A DNA stretch of 64,000 nt from assembly GCF_009873495.1 (NCBI RefSeq), contig NZ_CP046703.1, forward strand, positions 5,422,501-5,486,500, read 5' to 3'. Both the position numbers and the translations under genes were made by a program. This document shows positions 50,207 to 60,300 of this stretch, one piece after another. Below the pieces are notes generated by a model. The model did no database searches. It saw only the letters and a program-made list of their open reading frames with translations, and was not told the DNA's origin. The stretch is from Nostoc sp. ATCC 53789. GTDB taxonomy: Bacteria > Cyanobacteriota > Cyanobacteriia > Cyanobacteriales > Nostocaceae. How positions within the stretch are numbered: position 1 is the first letter of the stretch; every line of letters begins with the position of its first letter.

Positions 50207-53200
50207 CTATTCTGCTGTATTTACCATCAAATTATGTAATTGTGCAGCTAATAGTTTGACATTGGGTTCATAAAGCATCTGACCGTGGTTGCCAGGTACA
50301 GAAATTACTTTGACAGGCTTTTGAGTATAGGGTTGCCATCCCCAATCGGGTAGATTGTAATCAGAAAAAGCTTGGAGTTCTTGCAAGACAATCTCCTTAA
50401 CTTCTTGAGCGCGGAATAAAACAATCGGGGCAGAAATTGGATCATTAGGCTGATAATTAGCGTAATTCAGTGTTAGTCCTTTCATCACTTTCATATTGGT
50501 TTTGAGTAAAGAAAGTGTGGAGTGTTCCGGTAAAACATTATTTCTGTACAAATACTCTGCCGCTAAATTCCACCTAGCTAGGTCATTAGGTTGAGCAGCT
50601 AAATCGTCGTATTGTAGTCCTAAAGAAACTCCCTTTAAAACTTCAATTCGTCGAATTAATTGCCAGATCCAATCAAGCTCTGCTCTATCAGTAAAATACT
50701 CAGGCTGAGAAACCAGTCCAGCATCGAAGATAGCTAGTAAACTTACCGTTTCACCTTGCTGTTCAAGTTGGGAAGCCATTTCAAAAGCAACGGCACAACC
50801 TGAAGAGTATCCTGCTAATATATATGGGCTTTTCGCTTGCTGTTGACGCAATATATCAATCAATTGATTTGCATGGGTTACTACTGATTCAGGAAGTGCA
50901 CTAGAGCCGTCTCTTCCTGGAGTTTCGAGTCCATATACTGGTCGCTCAGTTCCTAAATTAATTGCTAAATCTCGAAAATAGAAGCCATGTCCGTTTGCGC
51001 CAGGAAGAAAAAATAGAGGGGTTGCATTTCCTTGAGGTTGGAATAAAAGTAAATCGGGATTTGACTGTTGAAGCTCAGTATTACAAAGTTGTTCTGCGAG
51101 TTGAGCAATAGTAGGATTCTGAAATAAACTACTTAAATAAAGATGTTGTCCAAATACCTGTTGAATATTATTGAGCAGTTTGATTGCTAATAAAGAATGA
51201 CCACCCAAATCGAAAAAGTTATCATGAATCCCAATATTTTGATGTTCGAGTACAGCAGACCAAACTTGCGCCAGTTGTTGTTCAGTTTCGTTACGTGGAG
51301 CTACATATAAGCCCTCAATTACTCCATTTGGAGTAGGTAAAGATTTTCGGTCAACTTTGCCATTGGGAGTTAAAGGCAACTCATCCAATACGATGATCTG
51401 AGCAGGTATCATATAATCGGGCAGACGGGATTTTAGATGATTTTTTAATTGGGTAGATAAATCATTGGTGATTCCCATTACATAAGCAATTAAACTCTGG
51501 TTACTCTCAGTTTTATATAAGGTTACAATTGCTTCTTTAACTGATGGATGTTGCAACAAAATCGATTCAATTTCACCGAGTTCAATGCGAAAACCCCGTA
51601 ATTTAATCTGATCGTCAATGCGACCCAGATATTCAAGGTTTCCATCAGATTTCCATCTTGCTAAGTCGCCAGTTTTGTAAATTCGCTCAACTTTACCAAA
51701 TAATTCAACTTCAATAAATTTTTGAGCGGTTAAGTCAGGACGATTTAGATAGCCTCGTGCCAAACCCACACCAGCGATGCATAATTCTCCAGGTATGCCA
51801 GGGGGTAATGGTTGGTTGTGAGGATCTAATATATAGATGCGGATATTAGATAATGGTTGACCAATGGGTGGTTTCTTTCCATTAGGATGACAAAGTGCGA
51901 TCGCAGCATTAACCGTAGATTCTGTAGGCCCGTAACAATTGAATAAATGCTGCTCTATTCCCCACTGCGCCACCAATTCTGCTGAACAAGCCTCACCACC
52001 AACGCCTATGGTTTGCAAATCGGGTAAGGTCGCTTGAGGTAAGAGAGATAAGGCCGAAGGAGGTAAAAAGCTGTGGGAAATTTTGTGATGAGTTAAAAAG
52101 TCAACCAAAGTTTGACTGGGTAACAAGGTTCCTTTTTTAGCAAGATACAAGCAAGCACCAGTGACGAAGGTAGTCGCAATTTCAGCAACAGATAGATCAA
52201 AACTAAAGGAACCAAATTGAAGTAAACGGCTGTTTTGTTGAACTTGAAAAGTTTCAGCCCAAGCCAAGCTTAAATTTACAATTGCTTGATGCTCAATCAT
52301 TACCCCTTTTGGTCGTCCCGTCGAACCAGAAGTATAGATTACATAAGCCAAATCATTAGGCATACTTTGAGAGCTAGGATTTTCTTTTAACGTGGTAAAA
52401 GTTTCCTTATCTAAACAAATTATTTGACAGGGTTTTTTCAGTTCAGCGATTGGTAATTGATTTAGCAGAAAACTTTGGGTCAGCAACACTGATGTCCCCG
52501 AATCTTCTAACATGAACTCAATACGTTCTTTAGGATAATTAGGATCAATCGGCACATAAGCCCCGCCTGCTTTCAGGATAGCGAGTACACCGATAATCAT
52601 TTCACTAGACCGTTCAACGCAGATACCAATTAAAGTGTCTGGTTTAATTTGGTGATTTTGAATTAGATAATGAGCAAGTTGGTTCGCTTTTTGATTGAGT
52701 TGCTGATAAGTTAAGCTTTGAGATTCAAACACCAAAGCGAGATTATTAGGGTTTTTAGCAACTTGTTGTTCAAATATCTCAGCTAAAGTTTTATCGTCAG
52801 GATAAGCGTTTTGAGTTTGATTCCAGCGTTGTAGTTGCAGAAGTTCGGGCGCTGTCATCAAAGGTAAAGTATTGATAGGTTGTTGAGGATTATCAATAAT
52901 TCCCTTCAGCAGAACTTCAAACTGTTCCGCCATCCGTTGGATAGTAGCCTTTTCAAAAAGATCGGTGGCGTATTCCCAAGTTAAATCTAACTGGTTATTA
53001 GATTCTATTACCATAAGTGTTAGGTCAAACTTAGCAAACGGATAGCTTAATGGGAGCCATTCAATCTCTAAGCCTGGTAAACTCAGGTCGGGACTTTCAT
53101 TATTTTCTAGTGCGAACATGACCTGGAATAAGGGGTTATGGCTCATACTCCGTTCTGGTTGCAACTGTTCTACCAGATACTCAAAGGGAATGTCTTGATG

Positions 53201-54394
53201 AGAGTATGTATCTAAACAATTTTGGCGAGTTTGTTGCAGGAACTCGATAAAACTTTGCTCAGGCTTGATTTGGTTACGCAGTATTAAAGTATTGACAAAA
53301 AAGCCAATTAATCCTTCCGTATGGCTATGGGTGCGGTTAGCAATAGGAGAACCAATACATACGTCTTCTTGGCGACTGTAACGAGAAAGCAAAATATTGA
53401 AAGCCGCCAACAAAGTCATAAACAAACTAGTCCCTTGCTGTTGACTTAGAGTTTTAATGGCAAGAGTTAAGTCAGCCGATAAAGAATAGCGATCGCGATC
53501 GCCTCGGTAGCTTTGCTGTGCTGGACGAGGATAATCGGTAGGCAATTCCAGTAATGGAGGAGCATCACTGAGTTGATTTTTCCAGTAGTTGATCTGGGTT
53601 TCTAATACCTCTCCTTGTAACCAGTGGCGTTGCCAGTTTGCGTAGTCGCTGTATTGAATGGGTAATGGTGCAAGAGTTGGGGTATGACCTTGGGCAAAGG
53701 CAGTATAGACTTCCCGTAACTCACGGACAAAGACCCCCATTGACCAGCCATCACTAATAATGTGGTGCATAATTATGAGCAACACATATTTGTGATCCTT
53801 CAATTGCAGCAGTTTTGCTTTAAATAAAGGGCTAGTGTTTAAGTCAAAGGGTTCTTGAACATGAGTATCGATAAAACGCTGAACGGTTGTTTCTTGATTC
53901 CCAGTCCCCAGTACTTGGTACGTTAAAACTTCGATGTCGTCTAAATTTGCGATCGCAACCTGGGGTTGTCCTGCCACTGTGGGAAAATACATTCTCAGAC
54001 TCTCGTGCCGATTCAGCAGATAAGCCAAACTAGAATGCAAAGCATCAATATTGAGGTTTCCATCCAGTTGTAAAGCGATCGGCATATTATAACTAGCTGA
54101 TGGGCCTTGGAGTTGCCCTAACAGCCAGAGACGTTGTTGAGCAAAGGAAAGGGGTTTGGGGACATCATCTGGTAAAGTTGGAATTTCCTCTGCCATGACA
54201 GAGCCGGCTTTGGCAGAATTTAAGAACGCTAATATATCTGCTTTGTTGGCTTGAATTTCTTGCTTGAGTTCAGAAGTTAAGGCGTTTTTACTACTACGAA
54301 GCCGTAACTTATCATCTTCAGCCCAAATTTTGCAGCCTATGTTCTGCAAACGAAGCATTAAAGAAACTATTTGCTGATTTTGTGTCATAGTCAT
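50207..54394 (-). CDS. terminal NRPS module with thioesterase (AptD-like)
   Basis: This 1395-residue enzyme has an N-terminal docking segment (about 1-60, TubC-like), a condensation domain (HHIISDGWS near 213), an adenylation domain (TSGSTGRPKG near 690), a carrier (GGHSLLAIK near 1064) and a thioesterase (GYSSG near 1195, NHGQM near the end). It adds the last residue and releases the peptide, probably by cyclisation. Specificity residues read by eye are D-L-A-F-G-G-C-V-N-(K). The A domain is almost the same as that of module 1 of the preceding protein, so the residue is likely similar (possibly a homo-aromatic). Its ATG overlaps the previous stop by four bases (ATGA), giving tight coupling. 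Confidence 0.93.
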   Translation of the reverse strand: MTMTQNQQIVSLMLRLQNIGCKIWAEDDKLRLRSSKNALTSELKQEIQANKADILAFLNSAKAGSVMAEEIPTLPDDVPKPLSFAQQRLWLLGQLQGPSASYNMPIALQLDGNLNIDALHSSLAYLLNRHESLRMYFPTVAGQPQVAIANLDDIEVLTYQVLGTGNQETTVQRFIDTHVQEPFDLNTSPLFKAKLLQLKDHKYVLLIIMHHIISDGWSMGVFVRELREVYTAFAQGHTPTLAPLPIQYSDYANWQRHWLQGEVLETQINYWKNQLSDAPPLLELPTDYPRPAQQSYRGDRDRYSLSADLTLAIKTLSQQQGTSLFMTLLAAFNILLSRYSRQEDVCIGSPIANRTHSHTEGLIGFFVNTLILRNQIKPEQSFIEFLQQTRQNCLDTYSHQDIPFEYLVEQLQPERSMSHNPLFQVMFALENNESPDLSLPGLEIEWLPLSYPFAKFDLTLMVIESNNQLDLTWEYATDLFEKATIQRMAEQFEVLLKGIIDNPQQPINTLPLMTAPELLQLQRWNQTQNAYPDDKTLAEIFEQQVAKNPNNLALVFESQSLTYQQLNQKANQLAHYLIQNHQIKPDTLIGICVERSSEMIIGVLAILKAGGAYVPIDPNYPKERIEFMLEDSGTSVLLTQSFLLNQLPIAELKKPCQIICLDKETFTTLKENPSSQSMPNDLAYVIYTSGSTGRPKGVMIEHQAIVNLSLAWAETFQVQQNSRLLQFGSFSFDLSVAEIATTFVTGACLYLAKKGTLLPSQTLVDFLTHHKISHSFLPPSALSLLPQATLPDLQTIGVGGEACSAELVAQWGIEQHLFNCYGPTESTVNAAIALCHPNGKKPPIGQPLSNIRIYILDPHNQPLPPGIPGELCIAGVGLARGYLNRPDLTAQKFIEVELFGKVERIYKTGDLARWKSDGNLEYLGRIDDQIKLRGFRIELGEIESILLQHPSVKEAIVTLYKTESNQSLIAYVMGITNDLSTQLKNHLKSRLPDYMIPAQIIVLDELPLTPNGKVDRKSLPTPNGVIEGLYVAPRNETEQQLAQVWSAVLEHQNIGIHDNFFDLGGHSLLAIKLLNNIQQVFGQHLYLSSLFQNPTIAQLAEQLCNTELQQSNPDLLLFQPQGNATPLFFLPGANGHGFYFRDLAINLGTERPVYGLETPGRDGSSALPESVVTHANQLIDILRQQQAKSPYILAGYSSGCAVAFEMASQLEQQGETVSLLAIFDAGLVSQPEYFTDRAELDWIWQLIRRIEVLKGVSLGLQYDDLAAQPNDLARWNLAAEYLYRNNVLPEHSTLSLLKTNMKVMKGLTLNYANYQPNDPISAPIVLFRAQEVKEIVLQELQAFSDYNLPDWGWQPYTQKPVKVISVPGNHGQMLYEPNVKLLAAQLHNLMVNTAE

Positions 54395-57300
54395 AGTTCA
54401 ATTTCCTCTTCGTCTGAGTTTAAAGGTTGTATATCTGCTGTGGAGAAATTAACCCAAATGCAGCTATCTATATAATTTGCCAATTCGCTGAGGATAGGAG
54501 ACTCAAATACTTGACGCAGTGGCAGTTCTACTTTAAAAGTGTCGCGGATGCGGTAGCACATTTGGGTGGCTAGTAGGGAATGTCCTCCCAACTTGAAGAA
54601 GTTATCATGGCGGGCGATCGCTTCATATTTAAGCAGCTTCGCCCACAATTCGGCCAGCAATTTTTCTGTCGAGGTTACAGGCAATTCAATGTTTGTTGAT
54701 GAAATGGTTGCATTTGGTGCGGGTAAAGCTTTGCGATCTACTTTGCCATTTGGTGTTAGTGGCAGTTTTTCTAAAACAATAAAATGACTAGGAATCATAT
54801 AATCTGGAAGAGTTTTTTCCAGATTATCTCGCCATTCTTCTAATAACGCTGGCTCAACTTGATTGGTGCGATATTGTAATGGTTGGTTGGCATAATGTTG
54901 CCAAGGTTTCAACCGCAAATTTCCCTCTTGATTAAATCGTGGTATTGTCACCTGCCCAGGAATATTCCGTTGAAAAACAACATCGTAATCAGAAAATTCT
55001 GTGGGGCTATATTGAATAAAAGGCGTATAGGGCAAATCTCGTACTAAATTTCGAAATGCTTCGGGTTCTATCCCTGATCTGACTTCGGCAACTGCGGCTT
55101 TTAAGTCTGAAACTGTACCATCCAATTGACTAATTTTTTCTAACAGCACCATTTCTGAAGTTAGACGCGCATTCGGAATATTCTTAATACCTATAAAATC
55201 GGGTTGCTGAGTTGTTAAAATTCTCTCGATTTTTTCTAAATTGAGTTGCTCAGTTTGCCAATCTAACCATTCAGGTTCTGCAATTGGAGTATCTGTTTGA
55301 TCCAAATGTAAAACAACGTCATAACGAAAACGGTTCATTTCCGTCTGCCCATAACCTCGTTTCATTTGGATTTGTACATGACTAATCCGAGGAAATTTTT
55401 GTTTTAGGGCGATAAATAAATTAGGGTCAATTAGTAACTCGCCTTCGGTGTGAATACTTTTTTGAATCTGTTGACGCAAATCCTTAATTGATAATTCATC
55501 AGGGGCGCGATTAAATTTAACTGCGGTATGAAAAACCTCTAGTAAATGGAGATTTCGCACATCTCCAATAAATATTTTTCCTTGATTCCTCACCGCACTA
55601 ACAGCACCCCCAATAACTTCTAACAAGTAGTCCAAAGAAGGAAAATACTGAATAACAGAATTGAGTATTACCAGGTCATAATTATTTTTCTCAATACCGT
55701 TAAATTGGTTAGCTGCACTTTGTTTTAAAGTAACTTTTTCTTTGAGAGATTGCTGTGGAAGATGTTGTTCAATATAATGTAACCCTGCTGCGGCAATATC
55801 TGTACCCAGGTACTTTTGACAATGGGGAGCAATTTTTAACAATAACATCCCTGTCCCACAACCGATTTCCCAGACCCGTTTGGGTGCAAGTTCCAGAATT
55901 TGGTCAATAGTTTTATCCCGCCATTCTTGCATTACAGCTTTGGGATAAGGTTTATCTGTATAGCTATCATTCCAGCTAGCCAAATTCAGCGTTGGGTCAT
56001 CTTCTGGATCTTGTGATTTATGGTAAGCATCATTGAAAACTTGTTGCCATAATTCCACCTGTTCACCTTGAAGGTCTTCATCCTCTGTTCCTGTTGGGAC
56101 AATGTATGCTACTAGACGTTGATCGAAATCACTGTCTTCTCGTATAATGACAACTGCTTCCTGAATTTTTGAGTGTTTGAGTAAAGACGCTTCAATTTCA
56201 CCTAATTCAATGCGGAAACCACGAAGTTTGACCTGGCGATCGATGCGACCTAAATATTGCAAATTGCCGTCAGGTAGCCAACGAGCTAAATCGCCAGTTT
56301 TATAAATCCGCTCAGTTTGGTTGAAGAGATTGAGGTCAATGAATTTTTCAGCACTCAGATCGGGACGATTCAAATAGCCCTGTGCTAAACCCGCACCTGC
56401 AATGCAGAGTTCCCCAGGAATACCAGGAGGAAGGGGTTGGTTATAGGTGTCTAGAATATAAATCCGGGTGTTAGCAATGGGCTTCCCGATAGATACCACA
56501 GCGCCTTGAGAATAGTTTTTTTTCTCAAAAGTATTTATCTGATAAATATCTGACCAAATAGTGGTTTCTGTCGGGCCATAAAGATTCCAGAGTTCAGCAC
56601 TTCTTTCTAGTAGTTGATTAGCAAGTTCCCACGTTAAAGCCTCACCGCCGCAGAGGATTTTTAGTTGTGTTGAACCTTTCCATCCGGCGGCTAATAATAT
56701 GCGCCAAGTCGCTGGAGTCGCTTGCATGAAAGTGATACCATTAAGCAATTGTTCTGATAACTGTAAACTGTCAGAAGCAATTTCACGACTGACTAGAACA
56801 ATTTTGGCTCCTACTATAAGAGGCAAATAAATTTCCAGTGCAGCAATATCAAAGGATATAGTGGTGATAGCCAGAAGAGTATCGGACGCGGCTATTCCAG
56901 GCTTTTCCTTCATTGAATATAAGAAATTCGTCAGTGAAGAGTGACAAACTGCTACACCTTTTGGCCTTCCCGTAGAACCAGAAGTATAAATTACATAAGC
57001 TAAATCATCAGGACTACTTTGCAAATTGGGATTATCTGTTGACTGATTAACCCATGTTTCTTTTTCTAGAAATACTACTTGACAGGGGTTTTTTAGTTTT
57101 TCTAGGGGAAGTTGCTTTTTGATGGAGTTTGTTGTTAGTAATACAGAAGCATTACTATCTTCCAGCATTAAATGAATGCGTTCTTGAGGATAACTCGGAT
57201 CAATCGGCACATAAGCACCACCCGCTTTGAGGATAGCAAACAAGCCAATTACCATTAAGAGCGATCGCTCCACACAAATCGCAATCAAAGGATTATCAGG

Positions 57301-60300
57301 TAATTGTTGCTCCCTTTTGAGTTCCAACAAATAATGGGCTAGCTGATTAGCTTGTTGGTTGAGTTCTTGATAACTCAGGCTTTGATTTTCAAACACCACC
57401 GCAATGTTATCGGGCGTTTGTGCTGCTTGTTGTTCAAACAGACTCACCAAAGTCTGATTTTGGGGATAATTGATATTGGTTTGATTCCAAATTTGCAGTT
57501 GTTGAATTTCTGCGGTTGTGATTAAGGGTAGTTTACTGATTGGTTGTTGGGGATTTTGGGCGATTGCTTCCAACAAGACTTCAAAGTGTCCCGCCATCCG
57601 TTGAATTGTTTCTACTTCAAATAAATCTGTGGCATATTCCCACATACAATGCAGTTGGCCGCCCCTTTCGCAAAGATCCAGTGTTAGGTCAAACTTGGCA
57701 AATGGTAAACTTTGCTCTAAATATTGAATATCCAGCCCTGATAAACTAATATTTTTCCCCGCTTCTTGAGTATTTTGGAACACCATCATCACTTGGAATA
57801 AGGGATTATGGCTCAGACTGCGTTCTGGTTGTAACTGTTCTACTAAATACTCAAAGGGAATATCTTGATGAGCGTAGGCATCTAGGCAAGTTTGGCGGGT
57901 TTGTTGGAGTAACTGACTAAATCCTTGCTCTGGCTTAATTTTGCTCCGTAATACTAAGGTATTGACAAAAAAACCAATCAATGATTCTGTGTTGCTATGG
58001 GTGCGGTTAGCGATCGCAGAACCAATACATAAATCCTCTTGACGGCTGTAACGAGATAGTAAAATACTAAAAGCCGTTAACAGGGTCATAAACAAACTAA
58101 CCCCGTGTTTTTGACTGACAATTTTGAGTTTCTGAGTCAGTTCGCTGCTTAAGGGATATTCCTCACGCCCACCTTGGTAACTTTGTTGCGCTGGACGGGG
58201 ATGATCGGTAGGCAAATCCAGCAATCGGGGAGCATCGCCTAGTTGTTGTTTCCAGTAGTTTTCCTGGCTTTCTAAAATCTCCCCTTGTAACCAACTGCGC
58301 TGCCAAGCTGCATAATCGCTATACTGAATCGGCAATGGTGACAAATTCGGAGTATACCCCGCAGCAAAAGCAGCATAAGCTTGTTCCCATTCGCGCTTAA
58401 ATACACCCATTGACCAGCCATCGCTGATAATGTGGTGCATATTAATCATCAGTACATTTTTCTGTTCGCTAAGTTGCAATAGTTGTGCTTTGAACAGGGG
58501 GCCAGTATTCAAATCGAAGGGTTCTTGAGCATGGGTATCGGCTAAACGTTGTACAGTTTCTGCTTGAGACTGAGGATCGAGTGACTGTAAATCTGCGATT
58601 GTTAGTACTTCTATATCCTCTGAATTTTGGACGACTACTTGCGCCTCTCCCTCCAGTGCTGGAAAATAAGTGCGTAGAATGGCATGGCGATCGAGGAGAT
58701 AATCAAAACTTGCACGCAACGCCTCTATATTCAACTTGCCGTCAAGTTGCAGCGCTGTTGACATATTGTAGGTAGCCGAGGTTCCTATGCCTTCAAGTTG
58801 GTCTAAAAACCAGAGTCTTGATTGGGAATAGGACAAAATTTTTGGAGCATTTTCAGGCTGTGGTGTAATGGGTGGTAAGGTGACACTGGAAGTAGCCTTG
58901 TCAATTTCTCCTGCCAACTCAGACAAAACACTTTGCTCAAATACCTTGCGGACAGGCACTTCTACCCCAAAACTGTCACGAATACGAGTAACTAATTGGG
59001 TTGCTAATAAAGAATGTCCCCCCAGTTCAAAGAAGTTATCTTGACGACTGATAGACTTAGCTTTTAAAAGACTTTGCCATAAAGTAGCCAGCAGTTCTTC
59101 AGTTGGAGAAGCAAGGGCTTCAAAGTTAGTATAAGTAGCTGCATCTGGTGCTGGTAATACTCTACGATCTAGTTTACCGTTAGGGGTAAGGGGCAACTGA
59201 TCCAACACCATAATCTGGCTAGGAATCATATAATTCGGCAGGCGAATTTTCAGGTAGTCTTTGAGTTGACTCGCTAAATTGCTGGATTTTTCCGATGCCG
59301 TGACATAAGCTACTAACCTGGGATTATTATCAGTTTCATATAAAATAACAACAGCTTCGTTAACTAAAGAGTGCTGTAATAATAGCGATTCGATTTCACC
59401 AAGTTCGATTCGGAAGCCCCGCAGTTTAACTTGATCGTCAATGCGACCGAGATATTCAAGATTTCCATCATATCTCCATCTTGCCAAGTCGCCAGTTTTG
59501 TAAATTCGCTCAGTTTTGCCAAATAATTCAACTTCAACAAATTTTTCAGAGGTAGTTTCAGGCCGATTGAGATAGCCTCGTGCTAAACCAACGCCAGCGA
59601 TACACAATTCCCCAGGTATTCCTGCGGGTAATGGTTGATTGTGAGCATCTAATATATAGATGCGGATATTAGACAACGGTTTACCAATGGGCGGTTTTTT
59701 TCCATTATGATCACACAGAGCGATCGCAGCACTAACCGTAGATTCCGTAGGCCCGTAGCAATTAAATAAACGCCGTTCTGTTCCCCACTGTGCTACCAAT
59801 TCTGCTGAACAAGCCTCACCACCAACAGTTAGACATTGTAAATCGGGTAAGGTCGCTTGAGGTAAGACAGATAAGGCCGAAGGAGATAAAAAGCTGTGGG
59901 TAATTTTGCGATTGCTTAAGAAGTCAACTAAAATTTGGCTGGGTAATAAGGTATCTTTTTGAGCAAGATATAAGCAAGCACCAGTGACAAAGGTAGTTGC
60001 AATTTCAGCGACAGATAAATCGAAACTAAAAGAACCAAACTGAAGCAAATGGCTATTGTCTTGAACTTGAAAAGTTTTAGCCCAGACTAAGCTGAGATTG
60101 ACAATTGCGCGATGCTCAATCATCACCCCCTTTGGTCGCCCCGTTGAACCAGAGGTATAAATTATATAAGCTAAATTATCAGGAGTAGTTTTAGAATTGG
60201 GATTATCTATTGATTCTTGGGCAAAAGTTTCCTCATCCAAACAAATGACCTGGTATTTGAGTTTAGCTAGAGGTAATTGTTCTTTAAGGTGACTTTGGGT

